Source: Camillea tinctor (Eukaryota > Ascomycota > Sordariomycetes > Xylariales > Xylariaceae). Taken from it: a stretch of DNA of 64,000 nucleotides. Under the pieces are notes generated by a model, which ran no database searches, was not told where the DNA came from, and saw nothing but the letters and a program-made list of their open reading frames with translations. The stretch spans positions 558,001 to 622,000 of the forward strand of contig MU394051.1 in the NCBI GenBank assembly GCA_022578605.1, written 5' to 3'. The number at the start of each line of letters is the position of its first letter. The first letter of the stretch is position 1. This document shows, one piece after another, positions 22,821-35,224 of the stretch. The position numbers were made by a program, and so were the translations under genes.

Positions 22821-25800
22821 CTACAAAATCCCACTCGACCGATCATCCTCATCATCCAACCCCTCCCTTAATCCCAACCCGGGTCCCCCATCCCTCGGCC
22901 CCAGCAGCCCACCGCGCTCCTCTTCCTCCGCGCCCTCCTCATCCACATCATCGCTCGTCGCCGCCACCGCGGCCGTGACCGCGTCGCCGTGGCCGCGGTG
23001 GTGGGTGCCGCGAAGGCGCATGGCCTCCTCGGCGCCGTTGAGCACGTGCCAGCAGTCCTTCTTGGTGAGGAGGCCCTGGAGGACGCCGCGGTCGCAGAAC
23101 AAGACGTAGCGCAAGCCGAGCTTCTGGAAGTACGAGACGGCGAGGTGGAGGCTGCTGCGGGAGGGGAGGGCGAGGGGCGTGTGGTCCATCCAGGGGCGCA
23201 GGTCGAGGGTGGAGCGGGGGTCGGCGAGGGGCTGGTGCGAGAAGAAGGTCTCGGTCTCGGGGGGCAGGGAGCGCGGGGGCCGCGTCCCGGCGTCGAGGTT
23301 GTAGGCCAGCTCGGCGCGGGAGATGTAGCCCAATAGCAACGCGTCGCGGGGGTCGCTGACGACGGGGAAGCCGCGGTAGTCGCACGATTCAAGCACGGAG
23401 CGCAGGCTGGCGATGGTGTGGCCCGTGGCGGTGAGGACGACGAGGTCCTCGATGCGCGTCATGATCTGGCCGGCGGGTATATCGGGCACGTGCTGCGCGC
23501 CGCCGCCCTCGTCCCCCGAGTCGAGGAACGGGTACTCGTTGAAGTGGATCCACGACTCGTAGATGCCGCGCCGAGAGAACGCGTCGCCCACCCATTTGGA
23601 GATCATCACCGCCACCATGATCGGCAGCACGTACGACAGCGCTCCTGTGAGCTCGAACATGATCACCACGATGGATACGGTCAATCGTGTCACGCCTGCC
23701 AGCGCCGCTGCGGCCCCGATCATAGCGTACACGCCCGGCGTCACGCACGGGACGTTGGGCTCGCACGCGGCGAAGGCGAAGAAGTCGGGCTGGTTGCGCT
23801 GCCATATCTCCATCAAGATGCCGACGGCGCGGCCGGAGAGGGCGCCGATGGCCATCGAGGGTAAGATGATACCGGCGGGTATCTGTAGGCCGAATGTGAT
23901 GGCCGCGAGGAAGAAGCCAAGCACGGCGGCGAAGAGAAGAAGTATGATGGTTTGGGCTGTGGCAGCCCCGGTCTTGCACAGACCGAACGGGTCATCCAAC
24001 ACGACAGTGCAATCTTTGAAAAGCGAGGAGACGAGCTCGCTGGATTGCTCTCGCATATAGAAATTAGGATAGTTGATAAGCGCAGTAAGTAGCGCTACAC
24101 AGACAACCTGTGTGAGCGGTCCGGGGAGCCAAGATGCCGCCGACTTCTTCCATCGGGCGACCTTCATGTTCAACTTGATGAAGAGCCCACCGTATATCCC
24201 CCCCAAGATGCCGAGGAATGCAAACGGTACTACTTCAAAACCATGCCATATAGAGGCGAATTTCACCTGGTACAACACAAGCTTGCCGGAGCGGAAGGGA
24301 TCAAAAGCTTGGAGCACGACCGCCGCTGTCATTGCACACACAAAGCTCTGCCACATCGTCTTGTCCGGGAAGTAATAAGATAACTGCTCCAAGCTGAAGA
24401 GCACTCCGCCTATAGGAGAACCAAAAGCAACCGAAATTCCTGATGCAGCAGCAGCTGATAACACCTCGCGTTTCCGTGCTACTCTACATCAGCAGGTGTG
24501 TCTCCACGGTGGTAGGGAGTTCACTTACCTTCATTGGTATTGATGTTAGGGAATAATTTGATGAATACATTGGCACAACAACATGCTACGTGGACTAGGG
24601 GACCCTCCTTCCCTAGCCACATGCCGGATGCAACAGCAAGGCACTTCTTCTGGTTAGTATAGAGCACGGTAATTGGAATGGTCAGTCGAGGCGTACCAGT
24701 CCCAAAGACTTTGTAACCAGTGTCCAACCCCCTAGAAAGCGTCGAATGACAAAACCCCCCAACACCGTTTTGATCTCGGGTATACCGCTATGTTTCGCAT
24801 AAATCGCGTACTCCTTAACCAGAAACCCAGCGCACAAAGCGAATGTAACCTCCAGGCCCAGTTAGTGTCGATGCCCACAAGATCGAGTAGGATCAATGGT
24901 GAACATGGCAACTTACAGAAAGCAACAAAAAGAAGAAATACTCTATAAACCACTTTCCACCTGTGGACTCTATCCCCATGGCCGCAGCCCATGGCGTCCA
25001 TCCCATGCATTTATCACCTTGGTCGTAGCCTAGACAGCAAAATTGCCTATTTAGATAGAACGCGCCGCCATCAGGACCAGATGAGCAGTAACCCGTCTTG
25101 ATGTCGCCCAGCCAGTCTGATGCGACATCTATGCCGGCCGCCAGCGCTCCGACGGCCATTCCGGTCAAAACCAGAGTGATCCAAGCTTGGCTAGAATCCA
25201 GAAGTTGTTGTATGTAACCAATAAAGCCGGTGGCGCTCGAGTACAGAACTCGCAGGCGCTGGCGCTCCTTGGTATATTCGAAGATCCAGTCAATGGCGGT
25301 CAAGTCCTCGTAGCCCACTCTCCTCCCGGGGCCCTCGACATACCAGTCGAGCGGCATGCCATCTTTCGATGCGCCCGACGGCAGAGAGCCCCTATCATTC
25401 CTGCTGCCGGGGGTTATGCCTTGTAGTCTCGTGGGCGTGCCGGTGCCTGGTGAGGGAGGGCCCTGAGACGAGTGTGACGACCCCAGGCGGTTCCCGGTCA
25501 GAGCAGAAAGCACACGCCTCGGCGACAAAACAGATTGCTTCTGCCTCCGCTTGAAGCTCATATGCGGCTGGTCGCGCTCGTCTTCGGCCCCTTCTCTTCC
25601 TTCTTCGTAGCCTCCCAAGGGATCGTGGCCCAGCAGATCGTGGTCGTTAACATGGTCGGTGTCGGTGTCGACAAAGATGTCGAGTTCGTCGTTCTCGACA
25701 CCGTGGTAGTGGTTGCGGATAGCAGCAGCGGAGGGGGCTGGCAGGTGGTTGGGTGATCTTCTGGGGTTGGAGGCGGATGAGGATGAGGAGCCCTCCTCCT

Positions 25801-25834
25801 CGTGGGTGCTTATGAAATTCCTGCTGCTTGCCAT
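22821..25834 (-). CDS. CLC-family chloride channel/transporter with two CBS domains
   Basis: An intracellular (Golgi/vacuole/endosome) chloride transport protein related to yeast Gef1. Four exons: 25834-24917, 24849-24697, 24643-24529 and 24478-22821. Introns of 67, 53 and 50 nt have GT donors and AG acceptors; the first two have clear ACTAAC branch points. Phases agree, giving about 947 residues. The start at 25834 (context AAGCATGG) is preferred over an in-frame ATG at 25879. The N-terminal 170 residues are disordered. Chloride-site motifs present: HSGIPE (Ser327), GKEGP (gating Glu370), and GIILP. At the position after FSLE, where proton-coupled CLCs have the second Glu, this protein has Gln427. 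CBS1 includes [11 protein letters not shown]...GFPVVSDP, and CBS2 includes [18 protein letters not shown]. The C-terminal portion is GC-rich and the tail acidic. Confidence 0.95.
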
Positions 25835-26585
25835 GCTTCTATAGGCCGGGCAGCGCGATCTGCCATATCCGCAAATCAATTCTTTTATGTCGGTATTCGA
25901 AATACGGTTGTGACTTGAAGGTATATGGATATGTGTAAGTTTTGTATATGTATATGTGAAGGTTTATGTAGTAACCTAAGTTAGTGTCATGCGTGACAAG
26001 GTTATTATTAGCTTGTAGGGATTATAGATTGAAATGCCTTACTAGTCCCCAAGTCGACGCTTAATTACGTACCTCTCCATATAGATTTGTGGGGCTATGA
26101 GGCTATCGGTCTTGCGATAGCGGATAGCGATAAGGACCCTGCCTTGCCTTTCGGGTCTACATTACATAGGTACTCAAAGGCCAAAGTTGTTACCAAAATG
26201 TTACCTGATGCACTTAGAGGTTTAAGGTTAAGTTATTAGGTAACTACGTCTTACAACTATTTACCTAGGTTAGGTACTACCTACCTATTAAACTTCACCA
26301 GTCGATGTTCAACGTCGACCCCAGACTTAACTTAAACCATCACAAGACCCGACATTAAATAATAATAACAAATAAATAAATAACCAGAACAAGACCATAT
26401 CATATAGGTTAAGACACCTTATCATCCATCACACACCACTTTCGTTTTTTTGCTTTTTTTCTTTTCTTTTCTTTCATTTTCATCATACCAATACATCCTC
26501 ACTATCAACCAAAATACCCTACCTACCTAACCTACATACTTACATATCTAACCTACCTCACTCCTGACCACATCCCATCATCATC
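25835..26585. promoter_or_regulatory. Divergent promoter region between CLC and neurochondrin-like genes
   Basis: About 750 nt separates two divergently transcribed start codons. The right half has many ACCTA/TAGGT words (26260-26290, 26515-26560) and a T/C-rich tract (26444-26475). No other coding potential is seen. Confidence 0.5.
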
Positions 26586-28684
26586 ATGGAATCACCAACC
26601 CCTCAGACCATAATACCGAGGCATGTTAGAAAACCCTTGTTTAACGTCAAGGCCCTGCTCAAAAACAAGAATGATACCTCGAGATTCGTTGGCTTGACCC
26701 TCCTTAAGCAAGCTTTGGATACCTATCCTGAACTTCAAGACGACAAAGTCGAAATTGCTTCACTGTGGGACAGCATCTCGCCTAGGTTCCTAGACCGGCT
26801 TCTTCTCACCGGTACAAAGGTTGAATCGAATCCAGACCATGCCCGCCAAATGTTGGACTTTGCCGTCGGTGTTATCCGCACTTTCGCCCTCCTTCAACCC
26901 AACTGCGCCATAGGGATCACTTACTTGGAACGTATACCCAAGCTGTCTGCTGCTCTACCCTACAGGTATGTGTCCTACATGGCTCCGACTCGAATGGCGC
27001 TAAACTACTATCAGCACCAAGGAGACCGGACAGGCCATCGTGGAGATCATGCTTAAGCTAGTCCAAGCACGTTCAAACACTCAAGTCTACAACGGCGCCA
27101 TGTTTATGGCTAGACTCGATGTTGATATTTGGATTCCCCTTATAGAAGCCATCACCGACCATCCAGACGTCTTCACCCTCTTTCAATGGATTTGGCTTAG
27201 AGGCACCACCGGCTTGAAAGATCGAAAGGAAAGGGACGAAATTAGAAACAAGATTGATCGAGGTCTCCAAGCCTTTGTTTCCTCCTCCAGAAGCTACCCT
27301 CCGAGAGAGCTACTAGGTTTTTTATCAGACATTCTTCGCGGGCTCGATCCAGATGTACGTTGGCCCCAGCCTGTTGATCCATAGTATTCGTGGTCTTTGG
27401 CTAACCATAACCTTACAATAGTTAATATCACCGGACCCCCAATGGCTAGGGTCGGTTGTAAAACTTATCAAGGAGTTGTCTATGGGTAGACAGTCGGAGG
27501 AAGAACGGTGCGCATATACGAATTGCGCAGCTACGCTCCTACAGGTTTACCCGGAACAAGCGCCCCATCTGCTCTTCTTAGACGACCCGGGTTCTTCAAA
27601 GCCATTCGTGTTTCTTCTTGTAACAATGCTGCAAGTAGATTTCCACGCCACTGTCCATCAACTCGTGCCCATGACTACAGAACCAGAATACCCCGCAGTC
27701 TCTAAGCGCCTCGCTTCTGTTCTCGAGGTAATAACATCATTCATCGGTCACCTAATCGGTACAATAGATGATGAAGATAAATCGACGTCCGCTGAAGCCT
27801 CACAAAATATGCGAAACGCCTTATCGCCAGAACATATCCTCAAAATCCGGATGGATGTTGCTAGAACCATTGCCGAGGCTATGGAGTATCTTCGAGACCG
27901 CTGGGATGCTGTTTTACTCATGAATAAGGGCCACGATGTCAAAGAGGTCGCCAGCATTCGGAAATCTTCGTGTGAGGAGCCGGACAAGCTTGCCTGGGAT
28001 GTAGCCAAATACAATTTTTTCGAAGACCCCATCACCCCGGCTGCCATCGGTTTGATAGCGATTTGGCTCCGAGACGACGACGGGGAAGAACTCAGAAAGC
28101 AAGGAGCAGGTCTAATGGACGTATTTGTAGAACTTTATAAGAAGAACGTCTCAGTCGAATATGAACACCTGAAGATCCCTGAGATGCGGATGCCCATCCT
28201 CTCAGCGCTAGAAGGGGTCCTCGAAACGGATGAGGGCCTTGAGATGGCAGAGCGCTACTCCTTGTGGGAACTTCTATCCTTGGACCTGAAACGGATCCTT
28301 GGATACAGCGCGCGAAGGAAATCGCTAACCAGCTCAGACTACCTCCGGGGTCGCTTCGTGTGTCAGGCGCTCCATACGATGCTCAGCCACCAGAGCACCA
28401 CGCCAGGAGGCTGGATAAGCCTTGCAGACCAGGTCTCAATACACAAGCCGCCTCCCATAAATATCAACATGAGTCACGAGTTCGTCGAGACCATGCTTCA
28501 GTTTCATTTAGACGCGGTACAAATTGGTGTTAGCCTGCTGCGCAAGGAGGACCCGCACAAGAAGCTCGCCAACGAGAATACAGCGGAAAGGCTTTGGGTC
28601 CTCTCTAAGAAGATAACGAGGGCGTTGGAGATTGTCATGAAAAAGAATCTACAGACTATTGCGGAGGAGGATAATCCTTCATAA
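26586..28684 (+). CDS. Neurochondrin-family helical-repeat protein
   Basis: Three exons: 26586-26965, 27015-27354 and 27422-28684. Introns of 49 and 67 nt use GTATGT and GTACGT donors and end TCAG and ATAG. Phases agree, giving about 660 residues. The N-terminus (KALLKNKNDTSRFVGLTLL) matches the opening helical repeat of neurochondrin, a conserved alpha-solenoid protein. The rest is mostly amphipathic helix with Leu-rich repeats, e.g. QMLDFAVGVIRTFALLQP and PHLLFLDDPGSSKPFVFLLV. No signal peptide or catalytic motif is seen. Animal neurochondrin acts in signalling and neurite growth; the fungal role is unknown to me. The ATG at 26586 follows CATCATCATC and opens the family's expected N-terminus. 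The assignment rests on the N-terminal pattern and overall fold. Confidence 0.83.
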
Positions 28685-29766
28685 ACAATGCGTCTTAATG
28701 TGCTGGGGGAAAGGGGTGAATAGTATCAGCGTTTGCATATCATTAGGGATTGTCTGGGTTTTCAACATGATCAAGCGTTGCCATTATATGTAGGGATAGG
28801 AGTGCAGTATTTGGTTAGCAGGTATCCCTTGTAATGTATAGTTCAAGGAAGCGGAATATAAAACATAACATGATGGATTTTATCCAAAGCCAAACGTATG
28901 TTCTCGGTCATAGCTTTCTACATGAACATGTATATCCAGAGACACTCGAGGCTAGCGCATCGTCCTAGAAGTCAATATCCTTAGTCTCAGGAGAGATTGT
29001 CTATAGGAGAGCAGACTAAGATCATTGTTACTTCCGTAGCTTCATGATGTCTAAACATTGCCCCTTAGATCTTACTCATAGATACTCATAGGGCATAGTT
29101 AGGTAAGTATTCCCTATCATTTTAGCAGGGCCACCTCCTTCAAGCACATACATTACCTGAATCTACTTTACTTTAGTCTCCTTCATCTATGAGCAGCTTC
29201 GTTCAAAATCTGCAGTCCCAATCTCAGGTAACTAGGAGTCTTCGCTAACTAAAACTTCATGGTCACCAACTTAGTTCCTGTCTCGCCCTCCCTCTGTATA
29301 TATAGAGGTTACACGTGAATACAGATCAATAACTAAGAGTAATCTCTCATTGAGCGTTTGGCCTTTAGGAGTTCTTATTTATAGGCACACTGCTTATTTC
29401 TATAAGCAATAGATCAACACATTGACTAGAATACACTACACAACGCCAGACACAAACCCTACCCATGGCATTCAAAGCATACATCACATGCTTCATATTT
29501 GCCTTTTTAAATTTTTGAATCGTCTGTGTCCTTCCTTAGGTAAAAGTATCGGTATCGTCTAACTTTTAAAGCCCTAACCATCAAACTCACGACACAAAGT
29601 ATCCACAAGAAGGGCCTTTCCTCTCTTAGTTCGTATTCGAGAAAAAAGTTTTCTTTTGTCTTACCCAATTTTCTTTTTTTAACAGCACAAACAGCAATAC
29701 GAAATATGATCCGTTCTGTAAGATGTCCGTGAACGAGGATTATGGAAATAGCTCCATACACCAAGA
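28685..29766. other. Intergenic region before the tRNA gene
   Basis: Contains the 3' flank of the neurochondrin-like gene and the 5' flank of tRNA-Pro. It is AT-rich with short frames only. Nothing else is supported. Confidence 0.45.
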
Positions 29767-29885
29767 GGCTTGGTGGTCTAGTGGTATGATTCTTGCTTAG
29801 GGTATTGTGTGTTTGTGTGGTTCTCCTTCACTCTCGCTCATCACGAAGATGCAAGAGGTCCCGGGTTCGATCCCCGGCCAAGCCC
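29767..29885 (+). tRNA. tRNA-Pro (AGG), with intron
   Basis: Acceptor stem GGCTTGG (29767-29773) pairs with CCAAGCC (29878-29884), followed by discriminator C (29885), which is usual for eukaryotic tRNA-Pro. The A box TGGTCTAGTGG and the B box GGTTCGATCC are both intact. The anticodon stem CTTGC/GCAAG encloses TTAGGG, giving anticodon AGG at 29799-29801. A 47-nt intron (about 29803-29849) sits one base 3' of the anticodon, the canonical position. The D and T arms fold without mismatch as far as can be judged by eye. Confidence 0.93.
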
Positions 29886-32618
29886 AAGTTTTTTACCCAT
29901 TTCCGATCCTCATTGTCTATGATTTATGATATACAGTACTTGTGAAGGTTTAGATTGAGGTTTGATTTTGGTGTGATGGATATAGCGTCTGGGCGAGAGT
30001 ATGAGAAAGAAGCTACTTATTTTTGTGTGCTCTGGTTTGTGTAGTGCGATCCTTTTATAGAGAAAAGAATATTGTTTTTTTCTCAGGTTCAATTAGCTTA
30101 TATCCGCTGAATCCTTACTAATAACCGGAAACGTAAGTGAGTGAGTTCGAAGCAGTTCAGGTATTACGGCGTTGTGACTTAGATTCCAGAATAAGGAACC
30201 CAAAGCGTATAAAAAATACCATGCATAGTTCATCATTTTCTGTTCTTCTCTCTCTCTCTATAGCAGGATTATTGCTATATTCAGTGTTTATACATTTCAC
30301 CTACAATATCCTAAACTAAAAATACATATTACATCACGTCTCCTTGTTATTTTGCGAAAACATGTGTTCAGATATAAATAACCCATTACAAATGAGTTCC
30401 AAGGTTCCCTATAGACTTACTACTACAACTAGAAGCGTCAATCACGTATGTACCAAATATGACGTTATCCATAGAGTAAAAATAAATTATTCAAATTAAT
30501 AAATATAATAATATTGTAGTAGTGTGTATACATATTAACAAAAGAATATAGCCCATAGCAATATTAAAGACAACTAGATAGCTTCTTCATATTTACGGTC
30601 GTTCTGATAAATTTATAACGGAAAGGGGCATTTGTCAAGATCTTAATATAAGGAGAGAGCTGTTTCTAAGGTGTTAGTAATGGAGGGTATTTAATACATG
30701 ATAAGCATCGTGGAGAGCATATTTATTCTCTCTCGATATCCTGTCCTATTCAATAGGGATAGGATGGCATCCAATAGCCTCAGTTACCTAGTTTAAGGCA
30801 CGCATTGGTAGTTATATAGAGGATATACATAACAGAAACAATGACTGAATTCTGATTATCATATTGTGAAAGGCCTTCTTTACTAGATAGCCATATCCTC
30901 GGTCCCTTAGACATCAAAGCATACTAATCATGAAAAAACATGAGATGTCACTATTTGAGACGTAAGCCGTACCATCTAGACTAGTTAAATAGATAAATCA
31001 AGCTTATTTTCAGTGATGCTTCTTGTATTCAGTATATCTAGCTGCCTAGGTAGTTTACAGAACTACGCGCGTATCAAGCTATAGATCTACTATCCACGCC
31101 GTGTCACCCACCTACCCGCCGTAGCAAGCTGGCAAAGGCTTGGGCTACATAAAGCATACGCACGCAAGAAGGTTCCCTGCTGCTCGAGAAGCAAAGCTTC
31201 TCCCTCCCACTCTGCTTCAACCTTGAGCAGGTGCCCCTTGTACATGATGGCAAAAATTCCGAGCAGAGCCCCCTATCGCCCCCTAATATCCGAAGTCTGC
31301 ATGCGCTCGATCCCTCTCTCTGCTTCCTCCGTGATATTGCCACTGTTGCCACTCACGTATGAGGGAGACAGAAATTAAGAAAGAGCGACAAGACACCAGT
31401 ATCATTGGCAGCTAAGCCAGCATCCCAAATAAACACACCTAGTATTCCCAGGTCCAGAACATGAGAGGGAGACGACGGGGTTGAGACGTCCACCACATTA
31501 GTCAGCTAACACAGTGGGCGAAGTCAACTCAACTTACTTAATCCACACAGAGACGGAGATAGGTATTGCGAATCCCCTTTACATTCTGGAGCTGGGAAGG
31601 TGTGGGAAGGGAGGGAGAGAGAGGGGCGGGAAACCGCCCGCCCCATCCCATCCCCCCTTCAAGGCGATCATACTCAGAGATTCGTCGTCGTCCCACTCCT
31701 TTTTTTTTTTTAATCCGCCGAAGCATGCCTCATGTAGCCAGCCGTCAGACAGATCGGACGGAAAAACTGGAGACAGGACAGTGAAAAAAAAAAAAAAAAA
31801 CAAGAACCGAAAGATCAAAGTCCGCGGTTTGGGTATTTTTGGGAGACCCTTCTTGTCCGTTCCTCTCTCATCTCACCTTCTCTTCCCGCCGAACACGATT
31901 CCACTACACACATTCCGCTACACTAGCATGTAGGTTAATGTATGTACCTATGTCTATTTTAAGTCTCACGCACAGCACGACACATACACACGCTCTATTC
32001 TACAGGCTAGTGAAGCGCCTTGTCTGCACGATCAAGGACGATCTGAGGGCCCGCCAAGTCTACCTGACCCTCCCCCCTCTCCCATAACATGTCTTCTCGA
32101 TTCCCAAAGGCCGGTATTGTTTACAAGTTGGTAGGGATAATAAAAAAAACATAAGACTAGTATACTATAACCGTCCTGTATGTAGTTTGCTTTAAAAAAA
32201 GAAGAAACAGCGGTATTCTTGGTCCACACGGTGTTTCTGCGCTAGGCACTTCTTTTCTCAGCTCACCAGCCCGCCGGTTGCTTCAGGGTCCAAACTTGCC
32301 TAGGTTCTTTCTACAAGGGGGCAGGGAGGGAAAGAGAGAGGGTGGGAAAATATGACTGGTGTGAATTTGGGATAATGGGCTCTACGATAGAAACAAAAAC
32401 CTGAGTGACGGGCTCTTTCCGCTCCACTCCAGTCTGGTTCTGGCGGCTCGTGGCCCCCGGGACTTGACCTAGATATCAGAAACAAACCCGCGGTGGAGTT
32501 GCTCACTCCACTGACAAGGAACACAATTTTCCACATCTAAGCAGTGTTAAGAAAGATTCCATGAATCCGGGTATGCAGTAAGTGATTTCCTAGTGGCGAG
32601 TTGAGGTGCGATAAGTCT

Positions 32619-32620
<2 letters not shown>
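29886..32620. other. Gene-free AT-rich stretch
   Basis: The section 29900-31030 is AT-rich with stops in all frames. A short island of higher GC at 31090-31370 carries a 7-bp inverted repeat (GAGAAGC AAA GCTTCTC at 31186-31202). A17 lies at 31784-31800. Open frames near 31514-31933 are low complexity. No gene is called. Confidence 0.45.

Positions 32621-32659
<39 letters not shown>
32621..32659 (+). repeat. 39-nt poly-T run (poly-A on the minus strand)
   Basis: Uninterrupted T from 32621 to 32659, flanked by AAGTCTAG and GCTTGAGC. It is the longest homopolymer in the window. It could be slippage, or the 3' tail of a minus-strand retroposed insertion. Confidence 0.85.
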
Positions 32660-32662
<3 letters not shown>

Positions 32663-34829
32663 TGAGCGCCATCGCCACATTATGCCAACCTCAGATTCTT
32701 CGCCCTCGGTATTCGCTCCGTGAAGTAAGTTCAGCAGCGGATGCCACATATATGTGACTTGTCTGGAGGTTTAGCGATAACTTGTAGGTAGGCGTTAGGT
32801 AGAAATTGGCGCTCAGGTATGAAGGGCGCTGGTGGATGCTCGCGTGGAAAGAGGATCTCGTCATCTTAGCTCGCCATAGGTATCTGCCGACGACAGCCCT
32901 GTGAGGAGTTTCCCAAGAATCACTGCAGCGAGTACGCCCATGGTATTTGTCGGTGTCGGGATCCACGATGGGCCTTTGCCGCTGGCGGTATGGCCTCAAG
33001 GCCTCCGTTTTCCCGTCCAGAACGCTTCTGGATCCCCAAGTTTATGCCGCACCTAGTCGCCAAGAACAGAAGAGGTCCAGGGGGGCGAATGACCCCAGGG
33101 ATTATAGCCTATCACTATCGGAGAGATCCAGGGAGCCCTCGGTGGTTTCAGAAGTTGATCCCCTCCCCCGGCCGGTTGTACCGGGAACCATCCGACCAAG
33201 ATTCAGCGGTTAGATCACCAATAGGTCTGGGCGTCGAGGGAGGGTCATAGGACGATAGCAATTTGGTGATATGGAGTGTAGTACATAGATTTCGATATGA
33301 TATGGGGGGATTTGAGTCTGAGTTTGATCGTTTTCGACGCGTACATTATCGCTCGAGTACGGCGTGAACGAATCTGGAGTGGCTGGCATATAGTAGTTTC
33401 CCAGACCCGTACCGCTAGTCACCTGCCTGCGGGTGATATCCCGCATGCGATCCTGGTATAATGGCAGAAAGCGGGTTCGTCTTTCTAAGGGTATGCAGTG
33501 AAAAAGACCCAATGGGACTTAATCCTGGCTTTTTACCCAGATACTAGTTGCTATGTAAGCGGACTAGGACAATATAAAAAAAGCTGAAACGCAAGACTCT
33601 TGCCTGTCAATGTTTCAGATACTCAAACTGGAAGAGGAACTTAGAGTCAAAGCACCTAGAAACCATGATGGCGTAAACGGGTAACCCAACAGCGTTACAG
33701 CGGAGCGGGGGAGCACTGAGATCCTAAGACCCTGATGCCGTGGCTGCAGACCATGCTGGTGATGATTATAGTCAGCGTGATAATCGGAAAGAATGAAACA
33801 AATCGACTAGGCAATCCCGCATGCCGTCATAGAGGAAGGTAGTGCCGGGAGGTGGAACGAAAATACTACCTACGATGACGATACCGGAGCATTGCTAAGA
33901 CGATATAAGCTATAGTAGTATACTGTTAAGTAGTAGAGAAGAAGGACCCTTGTTACAGTTAGACTGTAGTGGCTACGTCTTTGGTCTTTTGACTGAGATA
34001 CTGATGATGGTGATGCTGGCCATGATGTATTGAGAAGCTGGTCTCTTGGCTATTGCTAAGGGCCGGGCAACTATAGACTACTTTACCTTAACTTAGGCTG
34101 ATTCAAGAGAACTAAGCAATAGAGTCGTTCTCAGCCTCTCCAACCGAGTGTTTCAACGTATACAACCAACTACAATGGGCGGTGTCCATTGTAGAGGTTA
34201 CGCCTTTTGTCGCCAACGCTACCAAGCTGCAAGCACATCTTGCGAACCTAGATGCGTTGGTAACTAACCTGCCAATCTAGCCAAGTTTATCTCGATCTGT
34301 TGCGCTAGCAGTTAAGATGGCTGTCAGCTAATTAATCTCAAACCCTCTTGCGCCTGGCCTAGGCCACGATAGTTGTTATGTAGGCGCCCGATCTTCTGAG
34401 TGAGTGCTCTACCATTGCGCCTTTGGCATGTCTACTGCGTCGTAGTGGATCTTCGGTGGTCGACGATCGGAGGCTGGATGTAGCACAATCTGACCCTAAG
34501 CCGGTGCTGCTGGCCTGCCCTTGTCTTCACAACTGCAAAACGCTGTGCCGTTTGCAGCGCGCTGCCGTATTCAACCTTGTCTAGCCTGCTATGATATCTC
34601 GTAAAAAAAAAGTTTAGAAAATCTACACAATGGCTTCTGGAAGGATTTGTGACGAGGTGTGCCTGTTTCACGTTCCTGGCTAGGGACGATGAGATGAGGG
34701 GGGTATCCTCGCTCGACCACACCCCAAAAACTCGGCGGCGTCTGTTTCAGAAGTTCAGTGCAACATCGTTGGCGGAAATACCATCTCTTTTAGGATATAT
34801 GTGAATTTCCTACTGCAGTTCCGCTCACT

Positions 34830-35224
34830 ATGCCCCGTCCTCGTGACATAATAGTCCGACTATCGTCCTTTTTGGATAATGTTAGATCCTGTTCAAGCTT
34901 AATGTTTCTTCGCATCCCTGGAGGCGCTGCTTTAGAAGTTTATGCAGCACCAGGTACGCCAATGAACAAGCTCTTCGACTTCTGCATGACGTGCCTTATC
35001 ACTTCTCCTAGTCACTTGGCCAACTTGGTAGATCCTATCTGGCATGGCGCACCTGAAGCTATGGGGCTGCTTGTCCAAATGTTACCAAGGGGCTTCTAGG
35101 ATGTTTCAACGAAGACGATGAGGTTAAGTCTCTCGTGTTTCAGAAACCAGATCCTAAGAATACCTACAACTGCATATACTGTAGCGGGCTCGTGAATATG
35201 GGGATAATACACGAGGTCAAGTAG
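34830..35224 (+). pseudogene. Possible frameshifted gene fragment, unrecognised
   Basis: A forward frame from an ATG at 34830 stays open to a TAG at 35097-35099. A second forward frame is open from 35057 to a TAG at 35222-35224 and has a balanced composition with segments such as NEDDEVKSLVFQKPDPKN and CIYCSGLVNMG. No GT-AG pair obviously links the two. A decayed gene with a frameshift would explain this; chance open frames are the alternative. No family is recognised. Confidence 0.25.

Noticed and set aside
22868..23980. Large antisense and alternate-phase frames across the CLC C-terminus
   Set aside because: They arise from the GC-rich coding sequence; CBS domains are in the called frame.
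34383..34425. tRNA-like fragment on the minus strand (GGCGCAATGGTAGAGCA...GGGCGCC)
   Set aside because: It has an A-box-like core and pairing ends, but no T arm or B box, so a tRNA gene is not supported.
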